Assembly (NCBI GenBank): GCA_965227695.1
Contig: OZ245760.1
Location: 1,302,001 to 1,366,000 of the forward strand
Reading direction: 5' to 3'
DNA length: 64,000 nt
Origin: UBA1858 sp965227695
GTDB taxonomy: Bacteria; Pseudomonadota; Gammaproteobacteria; UBA4575
The notes beneath the pieces were generated by a model, which had not been told where the DNA came from, made no database searches, and worked only from the letters and a program-made list of their open reading frames with translations. A program made the position numbers and the translations under genes. This document shows, one piece after another, positions 8,591 through 18,550 of this stretch. Every line of letters begins with the position of its first letter. Within the stretch, counting starts at the first letter, position 1.

Positions 8591-9952
8591 TTGATATTTT
8601 GCATTATTCTTGTCTTTATTTGCACAGGTTGTGCGTCTTATTCCCCTTACAATTTGCCTTTGCAAGAAGAGCAGCGATTTTCTTATACCGGATCAGCAGT
8701 ACAGCAGGATGCCTGGTGGCAGGTACTGGGGGATGAAAAACTCGATTTTCATATTCAATCAGCGCTCGATGGCAATTTCTCTCTAGTCGCTGCCTGGGAG
8801 CGCTTAAATGCTGCCAGGGCCTTGGCGCAAAGGGAAAGCTCTGATTTATACCCCAATCTTGATTTGAATGCTTCCGTCAGTCGGAATACTGAGGATGACG
8901 AAAATTTATTATCGTTAGGGCTTTCTGCTTCATATGAAATTGATTTGTGGGGGCGTATTCGCTCTGCAGCGGTTGCAGAAGAATTGCGTGCTGCTGCAAG
9001 CATGGAAGCTTATCGTACAGCGGCCCTCACTTTATCAGGTAATATTGCTATTACATGGATACGATTAATAGAAGCACAAAATCAAATTGACCTTTTGGAG
9101 AGCCAGATCGAAACCAACGAGAAAGTGCTTGAGGTTTTAAGAGCGCGTTTTGGGATTGGACAAGGTCGCAGCGAGGATATTCTGCGTCAGCAGATTCTGA
9201 TCGAGTCTATAAAGGAAGAGAAAATCGGAGTGGAGATCGACCTTGAAACACTTCGGCATCAACTGGCAATTCTGAAGGGTGAACTCCCACAAAATAAAAC
9301 ATACCAGCTCAGTACTTCTTTGCCCATATTACCTGAGTTGCCTGATACGGGACTTTCAACGGATTTAATTAATCGCAGGCCGGATATACGTGAAAGACTT
9401 TTTGAGATTGAAGCGGCAGATAAGGATCTTGTTGCCGCTGTGCGCGATCAGTATCCAAGTCTCACATTATCAGCATCCTATGCTACTGAAGCTACAAGTG
9501 CGAGTAATTTATTCTCTGACTGGATTGCAACATTAGCAGGTGGGATTATTACGCCTGTTTTTGACGGCGAGCAGCGACGAGCGGAGGTAAGTCGATTGGA
9601 AGCTCTGCGCAATGAGCGCATTCAACTTTACGCGCAAGCTATCTTAAACGCATTTGGTGAGGTTGAAGATGCACTGATCATTGAAAAAAAACAAGATCAA
9701 CGAATCACAAATCTGGAAAATCGCTTTCGGATGGCGCGCGATACTTTAGAACAAATCAGAACAGGATATTTTAATGGAGCGAATCAATTTATTTCCGTGT
9801 TAAGTTCGCAGACTGAACTTCAGGAGATTGAACGTGATTTATTGCGTGCACAGCGTAATTTAGTTGAAACCAGAATTTCGCTTTATCGCGCATTAGCGGG
9901 CGGGTTTGAAACCCCGGGTGAAATTAATGACGCAGAGTCAAAAACATTATGA
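8591..9952 (+). CDS. RND efflux outer membrane factor lipoprotein (OprM/NodT type)
   Basis: About 453 residues with the duplicated outer-membrane-efflux repeat of TolC-like channels: helices at about 60-230 and 260-430, and a lipobox ending in ICTGC near the start. DAWWQVLGDEKL after the lipid-anchored Cys and the later NRRPDIRERLFEIEAADKDLVAA are family hallmarks. Start uncertain: TTG at 8591 leaves no basic residues before the hydrophobic core, whereas CTG at 8549, 8 bases after GAAGGG, gives a normal lipoprotein signal with Lys and Arg. First gene of a three-gene efflux operon; the next gene overlaps by 4 bases. Confidence 0.88.
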   Translation: MIFCIILVFICTGCASYSPYNLPLQEEQRFSYTGSAVQQDAWWQVLGDEKLDFHIQSALDGNFSLVAAWERLNAARALAQRESSDLYPNLDLNASVSRNTEDDENLLSLGLSASYEIDLWGRIRSAAVAEELRAAASMEAYRTAALTLSGNIAITWIRLIEAQNQIDLLESQIETNEKVLEVLRARFGIGQGRSEDILRQQILIESIKEEKIGVEIDLETLRHQLAILKGELPQNKTYQLSTSLPILPELPDTGLSTDLINRRPDIRERLFEIEAADKDLVAAVRDQYPSLTLSASYATEATSASNLFSDWIATLAGGIITPVFDGEQRRAEVSRLEALRNERIQLYAQAILNAFGEVEDALIIEKKQDQRITNLENRFRMARDTLEQIRTGYFNGANQFISVLSSQTELQEIERDLLRAQRNLVETRISLYRALAGGFETPGEINDAESKTL

Positions 9953-11118
9953 CGCAGAAGACTAATCTACTTATTATTTTGGGTATTATTATCGGAGCCG
10001 TCGTGCTTATTACTGTAATTAATTCGACAGAGCCAACCGCACAGCGTGAAGCTGCTACAAAAAAGACGGCGATGCTTGTCGACGTGCAAGAGGTTCAGAG
10101 AGGGACTTACACACCGCGCATTGAAGGTTTAGGAACTGTCGAAGCGGCAGAAGATATTGTGCTAAGTCCTCGCGTAAATGGTCGGATTGTTGATGTTGCC
10201 AAAAATTTTATCCCAGGTGGTTTCGTTAAGGAAGGCGAAGTCCTTCTCAAAATCGATCCGGCTGATTTTGAAAACAGAGTTCAGCAGATGGAGAGTGCTA
10301 TGGCTCAGGCACGTGCTGAATTGAACATTGAATTGGGAAGGCGTGATGTTGCCAAAAGAGAATATGAGTTACTTGGTCAAAGTCTAAGTGCTGAGAATGA
10401 ATCTTTGGTGCTGCGCAAGCCTCAGTTGGCTGCAGCACGTGCTGCTCTCAAATCGGCTGAAGCCATGCTAAATCAGGCAAAGCTGGAATTACAACGAACA
10501 AGTATTGTTGCGCCATTTGATGCCCAAATTTTATCCAGAGAGGTAAATCTAGGTTCAGAAGTTGATCCCAATACCGAGCTTGCACGGCTGGTAGGCGTTC
10601 ATGAATATTGGGTAATTTCAACGATACCTTTGTCCATGATAGAGCGTATTGATTTTTCTAACAATGGCGAATTGGGAGCAAAAGCGATACTTCATAATCG
10701 CTCTGCCTGGCCACGTGAAGCAGTACGAGAGGGACGCGTCAAACATCTCATTGGGGCACTTGATAATCAAACTCGTCTTGCACGTGTTTTAATCAGCGTT
10801 CAAGACCCGCTAGCCCTTCTGGACACAAGAGCAAAACCTAAATTGGTTGTGAATTCAATCTTACAGGTCAGAATTGAAGCTAGTCCACTAGACAATGTTT
10901 TTCGCATTGATCGTGATCATTTGCGTGAAGGTGACAGATTATGGCTGAAACGTGATGGCAAGCTCGTTATCACCGATGCCACTGTTGTTCTTAAAGATAA
11001 ACGATATGCGTACATCTCAGAGGGGATGGAGAATGGTGATCTGATCATTACAAGTAATCTCTCTACGGTCGCACAAGGTATTGATTTAAGGACTGAGTCA
11101 GGAAATATAAGGCAGTGA
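9949..11118 (+). CDS. RND efflux membrane fusion protein (HlyD/AcrA family)
   Basis: A 389-residue periplasmic adaptor. One N-terminal membrane anchor (NLLIILGIIIGAVVLITVI) is followed by the lipoyl/biotinyl half-motif (LSPRVNGRIVDVAKNF), a coiled-coil hairpin (about 100-175), the second lipoyl half (LQRTSIVAPFDAQIL), and a beta-barrel plus membrane-proximal domain. It bridges the inner-membrane permease and the outer-membrane channel. The ATGA overlap with the upstream gene and the 10-base gap to the permease indicate one transcript. Confidence 0.9.
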   Translation: MTQKTNLLIILGIIIGAVVLITVINSTEPTAQREAATKKTAMLVDVQEVQRGTYTPRIEGLGTVEAAEDIVLSPRVNGRIVDVAKNFIPGGFVKEGEVLLKIDPADFENRVQQMESAMAQARAELNIELGRRDVAKREYELLGQSLSAENESLVLRKPQLAAARAALKSAEAMLNQAKLELQRTSIVAPFDAQILSREVNLGSEVDPNTELARLVGVHEYWVISTIPLSMIERIDFSNNGELGAKAILHNRSAWPREAVREGRVKHLIGALDNQTRLARVLISVQDPLALLDTRAKPKLVVNSILQVRIEASPLDNVFRIDRDHLREGDRLWLKRDGKLVITDATVVLKDKRYAYISEGMENGDLIITSNLSTVAQGIDLRTESGNIRQ

Positions 11119-11128
11119 GATCACAGAA

Positions 11129-14100
11129 ATGATTGATAGTAATAACCTACATAGCAAAGGTCCGATTGCCTGGATGGCAAAACATGGCGTTGCGGCCAAT
11201 TTGTTGATGATGATTCTTATCTTGGGCGGTATCTACACAGCGTTTCAAATCCAAAAAGAAGTCTTTCCACAGTTTCAGCTTGATATTGTAAATGTCAGTG
11301 TCGGATATCCCGGTGCCGCACCAAGTGAAGTTGAAACCGGTATCTTGCAACCTGTCGAAGAAACTATACGTGGGCTTGAAGGTATTCGTGAAATTACGGC
11401 ACGAGCACAGGAGGGACGTGGGTCTGTTGAGATTGAACTTGTATCCGGTGTGGATCGTATGAAGGCGTTCCAGGATATAGATCAGGCAATTGCCCGTATC
11501 CGAACATTCCCTGAGGAGGCCGATGAGCCAGAAGTTTCCTTGCAGGCAAGACAGACAGAAGCGATGGAGATCGGCCTGTATGGCCCAGTAGATGTTTGGA
11601 CTTTGAGAATGCTCGCGGAGCGTTTGCGAGACCGGTTTCTCAGTGATCCTAACATAACACTGGTCGAGCTTGGGAATGTGCCTGATTATGTTACACATAT
11701 TGAAATCAATTCAGATACCCTGCGACAGTATGGCTTGTCTCTTCCAGAAATTGCCCGACTCATTCGTGAGTCTTCGCAAGATATTCCTGCTGGCGCGGTA
11801 CGTACTTTTGATGGCGAAATTTTATTGCGCCTTAATGAGCGAAAAGTCTGGGCTGATCAATTTGGAGATATTGATATTGTTTCTGGTGAAAACGGTGCAA
11901 CCTTAAAACTCAGCGACATTGCAAAAGTTGAAGATGGATTTGAAGAGGGTAACTTCCATTCGCGTTTCAATGGTGTGCCATCAATAGAACTTAATGTTTT
12001 CAGAACAGGGAATGAATCACCGCTGGATATTGAAAAGGCGGTCTATAAGATCATGGCCGACTTTGAAACGACTCTTCCGCCCGGCGTTGAGTGGCGCATT
12101 GATAGTAATAACGCAGAAGATTTTCGTGAGCGCCTTGGATTGATTCTCGAAAATGGTCTCGCCTCTATTGTGATTGTCTTGGTAATTTTATCTTTGTTTC
12201 TTGCATCAAAACTTGCTTTTTGGGTGATGATGGGAATGGCGATTTCATATATCGGTTCTGTCCTGTTATTACCGATTCTAAATATCAGTATTAACATGGT
12301 TTCACTCTTTGGTTTCCTTGTTGCACTTGGGCTGGTAGTTGATGATGCTATTGTTGTTGGGGAAAATGTCTTTGAAGAGCGGAAGAAGCATAATGATCCA
12401 TTAAAAGCTGCGATAATAGGGACTCAATATGTTGCAAAGCCAGTGACTTTTTCAATTATAACAACGCTCATTGCTTTTGTGCCTTTATTATATATGCCTG
12501 GAGAAACCGGACTTTTTTGGTATCCGCTTCCCGTCGTTGTTATGACGGTGTTGGCTCTCTCATTATTCGAGGCACTTTATATTTTGCCAGCACATTTAGG
12601 GCATGTGAAACGTGGCAGTCATGATAATGCTATTTTAAAACCAGTCAAAAACATACAAGTTAAATTTGCTAAAAAATTCGATGCATTTATTTATGGCCCA
12701 TATAATAAATTTTTGAGACTGTGTTTACATGCCCGCTATATTACGATCACTGCGGCACTGGCGCTTCTTATTGTAGCTGGTACCTATGCCAATAGTGCGC
12801 ATATGGGAATTATCAATATGCCGGAAGTCGCAGCTGATGAAATTGAGGCAGGTGTCTCCATGCCTGTTGGAACAACACCAGCACAAGCTGGACGTGTTGC
12901 GCTTATTCTCACGGAGGCCACTAAGCGTATGTATGAAGAGCATAATTTGCATAAAGTTGCTGAAGGAATAAAAACGAATGTTCGTGGGCAAGACTTTATC
13001 GATATTGAAATTGTCCTGCGACCACCAGATCAGCGCAATATGACTGCACGGGACGTAATCAAATTATGGCGTGATGAGATAGGGGATATTCAAGGCGTTG
13101 ATCAAATTACTTTTGAGGCCGAACGAGGCCCCGGTGGCTGGCGTCCAGATATCAGTGTTGATCTAAGTCACAATGATGAAAATGTATTGGAGCAAGCTAG
13201 CCACAAATTGATAATGAACTTGGGAACGTTTACCAATACGGCAGATATCAACGATAACTTTGATAAAGGTAAAAAACGTATAGATTTTCGCCTTCTTCCA
13301 GAGGGCCGGGCTCTTGGGTTAACGCCAGAAAATGTCGGTGACCAATTGCGCGGCGCATTTTTTGGTTCGCTCGCGATTCGTCAATTGCGTGGTAATAATG
13401 AAACTGAAGTGCGTGTAAAATTACCTGAAAGTGAGAGGGAAGATTTATCTTATCTTGAAGATCTGGTGATACGCACTCCACATGGTGAAGAGGTTCCACT
13501 CTTTGAAGTCACTGAACTCGAATATACAGAAGCTTTTGCCTCTATTACACGTCGTAATGGCAAACGTGTTGTTTCAGTATCTACGGACGTTGAGCCAAAA
13601 CGAGAGATCGTACAGGTTGTAAATGCTCTAAACAAAAATGTCTTACCACAGTTGCGTGCGGATTATCCCGGGTTAACCTGGACATTCCAAGGTTCAAATG
13701 CAGAGGCTCGCGAATCTACACAGCAGCTCTATGGCTATTTTGGTTTTGCGCTTATTGTTATTTATGCGCTGTTAGCGATTAGTTTCAAAAATTATTGGCA
13801 GCCGTTTATTGTCCTAAGCGCTATTCCGTTCGGTGTGATTGGAGCAGTGATAGGACATATACTTATGGGTTATGACATCTCTCTTATTTCCAAGATGGGT
13901 TTTGTCGCTTTATCCGGTGTTGTCCTTAATGCTTCTCTCATCATGGTTGATTATACAAACAGGTTACGGGATGAGGATTCTGAAAAAAGCATCATTGACT
14001 GCGTAAGGGAGGCAGGTCTGCGCCGTTTTCGACCTATCATACTAACTACGTTAACAACATTCGGCGGTCTCACACCCATTTTGCTAGAAACTTCCTTACA

Positions 14101-14254
14101 GGCTCAATATCTTATTCCAATGGCAATATCGTTAGGCTTTGGGATTGTTTTTTCAACGGCAATTATTTTAATACTTGTACCCTGTCTTTATATGTTGTTA
14201 GAGGATATCAAACTATTATTGCTTAGAATACACAAGCCTGAGAATCTTGCTTGA
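11129..14254 (+). CDS. RND efflux permease (HAE1 type), system 1
   Basis: A 1041-residue inner membrane transporter with the RND layout: TM1, a large periplasmic loop (porter region), TM2-6, a second loop and TM8-12. TM4 carries the proton-relay motif LGLVVDDAIVVGENVFEE. VSVGYPGAAPSEVETG opens the first loop and RRFRPIILTTLTTFGGLTP lies in the second half, as in HAE1 pumps. Powered by proton influx, it exports drugs, solvents or bile-like compounds through the two preceding gene products. Substrate unknown. The gene ends 9 bases before an IS terminal repeat. Confidence 0.92.
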   Translation: MIDSNNLHSKGPIAWMAKHGVAANLLMMILILGGIYTAFQIQKEVFPQFQLDIVNVSVGYPGAAPSEVETGILQPVEETIRGLEGIREITARAQEGRGSVEIELVSGVDRMKAFQDIDQAIARIRTFPEEADEPEVSLQARQTEAMEIGLYGPVDVWTLRMLAERLRDRFLSDPNITLVELGNVPDYVTHIEINSDTLRQYGLSLPEIARLIRESSQDIPAGAVRTFDGEILLRLNERKVWADQFGDIDIVSGENGATLKLSDIAKVEDGFEEGNFHSRFNGVPSIELNVFRTGNESPLDIEKAVYKIMADFETTLPPGVEWRIDSNNAEDFRERLGLILENGLASIVIVLVILSLFLASKLAFWVMMGMAISYIGSVLLLPILNISINMVSLFGFLVALGLVVDDAIVVGENVFEERKKHNDPLKAAIIGTQYVAKPVTFSIITTLIAFVPLLYMPGETGLFWYPLPVVVMTVLALSLFEALYILPAHLGHVKRGSHDNAILKPVKNIQVKFAKKFDAFIYGPYNKFLRLCLHARYITITAALALLIVAGTYANSAHMGIINMPEVAADEIEAGVSMPVGTTPAQAGRVALILTEATKRMYEEHNLHKVAEGIKTNVRGQDFIDIEIVLRPPDQRNMTARDVIKLWRDEIGDIQGVDQITFEAERGPGGWRPDISVDLSHNDENVLEQASHKLIMNLGTFTNTADINDNFDKGKKRIDFRLLPEGRALGLTPENVGDQLRGAFFGSLAIRQLRGNNETEVRVKLPESEREDLSYLEDLVIRTPHGEEVPLFEVTELEYTEAFASITRRNGKRVVSVSTDVEPKREIVQVVNALNKNVLPQLRADYPGLTWTFQGSNAEARESTQQLYGYFGFALIVIYALLAISFKNYWQPFIVLSAIPFGVIGAVIGHILMGYDISLISKMGFVALSGVVLNASLIMVDYTNRLRDEDSEKSIIDCVREAGLRRFRPIILTTLTTFGGLTPILLETSLQAQYLIPMAISLGFGIVFSTAIILILVPCLYMLLEDIKLLLLRIHKPENLA

Positions 14255-14263
14255 AAAATTCTT

Positions 14264-15460
14264 GTGCATGGCGAATTGGTAATTTAAGCTGGGACTGGGA
14301 GTTTGACCAGTCCACGGCAAAGCGTTTTTTAATAAAACTTATCCAGACTTGCAACAGGTTGCAATCTTTCTTCACTAAAATTAGCGGGCACTTCGCCATT
14401 AAGCGAAACATGAACACGATGATTTTTGTAATAGTCCGTAAAGTCATCCAGGTTATTTTGTAGATCAACTTTATTCCAAAACAACATCTGACTCAGGAAC
14501 TCGCGCCTTATGGTTCCAATGACTCGTTCGACATATGGATGTGAGATGGGAGTAAAGGGAACTGATTTTACTTCCTCAATATCCAGGATTCTCAGGTTGG
14601 CTTTCCAGCGATGAAATTGAAAAAGCGGATCGTTATCTGAACTTATATAGTGAGGTAGACTTTTATTGGAAATGATCTGATTGAACATCTTGCACATTGT
14701 TGGACCATCGACAGGTCCTTTATTGACTGAGCATCCAATCATCCTTCGATTCCAGACATCCATAACCACCAGCACCCAATGTGTTTTCAGTGTGATGGAT
14801 TCATAACAAAATAAATCAATACTCCATAAACTGTCTTTCATGTTAGCAATGTACGATAGCCAGGAAGGGCCACCTCTATTATCAGGTCTTAGATGATACT
14901 ATTTTATTAACACTCTTCGCACAACATCTTTATTAATCTCGATAACAAACGTATTGTTAATAATGTATGCAATGCGGGGACAGCCAAAGTTCGGATTGTG
15001 TTGTTTAATTTCGACAATGGCTTTAATCAATTCATTGTTAGGACCTTTAGGTTCAGGCTTTCCTTTATTAGTAGAAGAAAAGAGTAGTAGATATTTCTTA
15101 TCACGAGGGCTTTGTGAAATGAAAGTAGAGTGGATGGCTTAATGATGATGGCGGATTGAATTATTTGCCTAGGTGATAGCAACATTGCTAAACATCCAAG
15201 AGTGAGTCGGTTCATAGTCGTGAGGTTGGGCGCTTTAGATCGGGTGCGTTGAATGACCAATTGCTGCTTTTTGAGAACCAGGTTTTCGGCAGCAACGGCC
15301 TTCATTCCACTTGGTTGGAGCAAGCGAACGAGTAAACAAATTATATGAATGGTAAGTAAGAATGCATCCTTCATACAGACTATATGATAGATCGATTTAA
15401 ATCGAGAACAAGACTGCGAATCCAACTTAATTTGTGATAAAATACTAACTCACTATACAC
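14264..15460 (-). mobile_element. Insertion sequence copy D
   Basis: 1197 bases, from a perfect left terminal repeat GTGCATGGCGAATTGGT at 14264-14280 to a decayed right repeat at 15444-15460. Same length and gene order as copy C. Right next to its right end is the tail of an RND permease gene, so insertion here was associated with loss of the rest of that gene. Confidence 0.85.
14329..15374 (-). pseudogene. DDE transposase of IS copy D, inactivated
   Basis: Starts at ATG 15374 (MKDAFLLTIHIICLL) and is broken near 15115 by a frameshift and again by an in-frame TAG at 14899-14901. The catalytic half (14329-14841) is continuous and shows WSIDLF, SSDNDPLFQFHRW and HPYVERVIGTIRREF as the D, D and E segments. 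The last residues are altered relative to copy C. Confidence 0.8.
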
Positions 15461-15461
15461 A

Positions 15462-15581
15462 GGTGTATTAGCAACTACAGTATTTACTATCTTTATTGTG
15501 CCAGTGGCATATTCCATACTTGCTCGCAAATCTGGTTCTTCTCTAGATGTAACAAAAAAGATTGAGAAAGAATTATCCTGA
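15462..15581 (+). pseudogene. C-terminal fragment of a second RND permease
   Basis: Immediately after the right end of IS copy D, 39 codons and a TGA stop encode GVLATTVFTIFIVPVAYSIL followed by ARKSGSSLDV and a basic, acidic-ending tail. This is the last membrane helix and tail of an HAE1-type RND permease. It differs from the tail of the intact permease at 11129, so it is not simply a duplication of it. No start is present; the upstream part is gone. Confidence 0.8.
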
Positions 15582-15749
15582 ATAATGTATAAATTATTGA
15601 ATATTGTTGAATATTGCTATCATTCAATATAATTTACTATCACAGGTGATAAGTAAAAACCGAGTAATAAAACAATAGTTTTCGTGAATCAATATATTTT
15701 GATTCAAATTCAATCTTAAAAAATTCAACTTATTAGAGATGCATTATAT

Positions 15750-17012
15750 ATGAAAGAAACGCTTACTAAATGGTTGAACCTAATAGGGGCAGGTGAGAGT
15801 GATTATATCTATTTGCTAGCAGTGATCGGAGTTATTATTGTAGCGTCACTGTTGATTCACCTTATTTTGCATGGTTTTGTGGTACGTTTGATTAGTCACG
15901 GCCAACGATCAGTTGACAAGAAATGGCAAGGTGCGATTTTTGGACACAAGCTTTTTAGAAATCTGGCACTGACTGTTCAAGGAGTAGTCGTTTATGCGAT
16001 GGCAACTGTTTTTTTTGATTCCAGTTCAATTATATTAGCTTTTATTGAGACTCTTACACACCTTTGGATCATATTTTTTGCATTATTATCACTTTTTTCG
16101 CTATTCGACATACTTGAACGTATTGGACAGACGGCCGGTCCCGCGATCAAACTTCCGTTGCGGGGAATTTTTCAGGGGCTAAAACTGGTAGGCACCATGA
16201 TCGCTTTGATATTTGCGATCGCATTTCTTATTGGAAAGTCACCTTTGATTTTGTTTAGCGGTCTGGGAGCAATGACTGCGGTTGTCTTACTAATTTTCAA
16301 AGATCCACTCCTTGGTCTTGTCGCTGGCATTCAGCTTTCTGCTAACAATATGCTTTCTGTCGGAGACTGGCTGGAAATGCCCAAATATGGTGCGGATGGC
16401 GATGTGATAGATATTAGCCTAACTACTGTTAAAGTTCGCAATTGGGATAAGACTATTACGTCTATTCCAAGTTACGCATTAATTTCAGATTCGTTTAAAA
16501 ACTGGCGCAATATTGAGATTGCTGGTGGTCGTCGTATCAAACGTTCAATCAATATTGATGTTACCAGTATTTGTTTCCTTAGCGAAGAAGATCTTACAAG
16601 GCTTAGTCAAGCTAATTTGTTGACAGAATATCTTGATACCAAGTTGGCTGAATTGAGGCATGAAAATAAATCACGTGGTGTGAATCCTAATTCATCCATA
16701 AATGCTCGACGTCTTACCAACATAGGAACATTTAGGGCATATTTAACAGCTTATCTCAAAGCGAATAATAAAATTAACCACAACCTCACATGCATGGTTA
16801 GACAGTTGGAGCCCGGACCTCAAGGTATTCCTTTAGAAATATACGGGTTTACTAAACAAACAAGTTGGATACCTTATGAAGATGCTCAATCGGATATATT
16901 TGATCATATATATGCTGTAATTGCTGAATTTGGATTGAAGATATATCAGGCACCAAGTGGTTATGATCTCACCCATCTAAGTGCTTCTTTGGCAACATGC
17001 CATAAGGATTGA
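15750..17012 (+). CDS. ybdG: MscS-family mechanosensitive channel, YbdG type
   Basis: A 420-residue protein with five predicted helices, then the pore-lining helix and beta domain of MscS proteins (FSGLGAMTAVVLLIFKDPLLG, then NNMLSVGDWLEMP). The C-terminal half carries the YbdG-specific segment SINARRLTNIGTFRAYLTAY and VRQLEPGPQGIPLEIY. Length matches E. coli YbdG (about 415). It gates in response to membrane tension or osmotic change. It faces the second MscS gene across a hairpin and is the first intact gene after the IS D scar. Confidence 0.9.
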   Translation: MKETLTKWLNLIGAGESDYIYLLAVIGVIIVASLLIHLILHGFVVRLISHGQRSVDKKWQGAIFGHKLFRNLALTVQGVVVYAMATVFFDSSSIILAFIETLTHLWIIFFALLSLFSLFDILERIGQTAGPAIKLPLRGIFQGLKLVGTMIALIFAIAFLIGKSPLILFSGLGAMTAVVLLIFKDPLLGLVAGIQLSANNMLSVGDWLEMPKYGADGDVIDISLTTVKVRNWDKTITSIPSYALISDSFKNWRNIEIAGGRRIKRSINIDVTSICFLSEEDLTRLSQANLLTEYLDTKLAELRHENKSRGVNPNSSINARRLTNIGTFRAYLTAYLKANNKINHNLTCMVRQLEPGPQGIPLEIYGFTKQTSWIPYEDAQSDIFDHIYAVIAEFGLKIYQAPSGYDLTHLSASLATCHKD

Positions 17013-17137
17013 TATAAACTTGTATAGATTCTTATTTTGTTATGATTTTTTCAAGTCGCTTGAAACATTCTATAAAATATTGACCTGATTATTAATATAA
17101 TGCATATATTGTTATATGAAATTAGTGAAATATAACT

Positions 17138-17160
17138 AACTACTTGAGTATCAGGTAGTT
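17138..17160. terminator. Hairpin between convergent channel genes
   Basis: AACTACTTGA, loop GTA, TCAGGTAGTT followed by TTTAC. Ten-base stem with one G-T pair, centred between the stops of the plus-strand ybdG and the minus-strand mscS; it could serve either direction. Confidence 0.6.
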
Positions 17161-17172
17161 TTACTAAGTTGA

Positions 17173-18513
17173 CTATGAGTCATTTATATTATGTGTTTTG
17201 ACTCTTAATTCATGTGGAGTGCGTATATGCAAGTCACGTTGCGGGTAAGGTATTTCAATGTCATACTCATGAAAAAGTTCCCAAACCCGCAGCAAGACTT
17301 CGCTCCTGATATTATTTACACCGTTTTGAGGGTCTTGGATCCACATGCGGATTTCCAGATCTACTGAGTTATCACCAAAGCCGCGCAGTAAACATTTTGG
17401 TTCAGGATTCTTTTCTATGCGTGGATTTTCGTTTACTGCCTCTAGGCAGAGTTCAATTGCTTTATGTATATCTGACCTGTAATGTATACCTACCGGTGTT
17501 TTTAAGCGGATCAAGTTATTACTATGGGTCCAGTTCTCGACTCTTTGTGTAACCAAGTCGTCGTTAGGAATTAAATGTTCAATGCCATCGCGGGTAATTA
17601 CAGAAACATAACGAGCGCCTAACGAGTTGACCCAACCATAAGTCTGGTTCACCGCTATTACATCACCAGGTTTTATTGATTTATCCATTAAAAGCATTAA
17701 ACCACTTGTCAAGTTTGACACAGCTTTTTGTAAACCTAGTCCAATACCAACACCCAAAGCGCCGCCAAAGACAGCAAGTGCTGTAAGATCAATACCTACA
17801 CTACTCACACCTACTATAATCGCAATAGTGATTAAGGTGATTTTGAGTAATTTACTAAGTAATACTTGGACAGATGGTGATAAATTCTGACTGGTGCGAA
17901 TTCTCGACTCAATAAATTGTGAAAGTCCTGCTGCTAACCATACTAAAAAAGCTAATGAAAGAATTGCCTTGATTACAATGAGGGCTGAGATGCGAAAACT
18001 TCCAACTGTTACTTCAAGATTATCAAGTAATGTGATTGTTGCATCTAATAATCCTACAATGTTGAGTGCAGCAATTGTCCATGCTGTGACTGAAATAAAG
18101 TTTGCCCAGACAGGATCTTCAACAAGGCGCGTACTAAGTCGAATGACGACCCATGCGGCTAATAAGCTCACAACTATAGTGATTAAGTGGTGTGGTAAGT
18201 TCGCATGGGTGGCTATAATTGTTGATAACCACAGCAAGCTTAATGCGATAATGGGAAATAAAAATGCAAGAATTAAGCTAGCAAATTTTTTGTTTATTAA
18301 TTTGTAATTCTGTTGTATTCCTTTATCTTTTATCCAGGGACTCAGTATTGGTGTGATTTTATAAGCTACAATCATCACAGTTGCGATTACTGCAAATTGT
18401 GCCAAGTTAGCGAGTACTAAAACATTGTCAAAGAACCATGTCTGAATGTTTGTTAAGAATATATTGAAATGATGTATATTTAGCAGATCGGTAAATGCAA
18501 TTTCTGAATCCAT
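17173..18513 (-). CDS. MscS-family mechanosensitive channel with extra N-terminal helices
   Basis: A 446-residue protein. About six N-terminal helices precede the MscS core: VFGGALGVGIGLGLQKAVSN is the glycine-rich pore helix, followed by GDVIAVNQTYGWV and a cytosolic C-terminal domain with EVLLRVWELFHEYDIEIPYPQ. This architecture is common among larger MscS homologues. It is transcribed away from corA's end, 37 bases after that gene on the same strand, which may mean one transcript for an ion-homeostasis pair. Confidence 0.88.
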   Translation of the reverse strand: MDSEIAFTDLLNIHHFNIFLTNIQTWFFDNVLVLANLAQFAVIATVMIVAYKITPILSPWIKDKGIQQNYKLINKKFASLILAFLFPIIALSLLWLSTIIATHANLPHHLITIVVSLLAAWVVIRLSTRLVEDPVWANFISVTAWTIAALNIVGLLDATITLLDNLEVTVGSFRISALIVIKAILSLAFLVWLAAGLSQFIESRIRTSQNLSPSVQVLLSKLLKITLITIAIIVGVSSVGIDLTALAVFGGALGVGIGLGLQKAVSNLTSGLMLLMDKSIKPGDVIAVNQTYGWVNSLGARYVSVITRDGIEHLIPNDDLVTQRVENWTHSNNLIRLKTPVGIHYRSDIHKAIELCLEAVNENPRIEKNPEPKCLLRGFGDNSVDLEIRMWIQDPQNGVNNIRSEVLLRVWELFHEYDIEIPYPQRDLHIRTPHELRVKTHNINDS

Positions 18514-18550
18514 TATTTTGGGCGTTCTATAACTTTATATGTACAATTAA

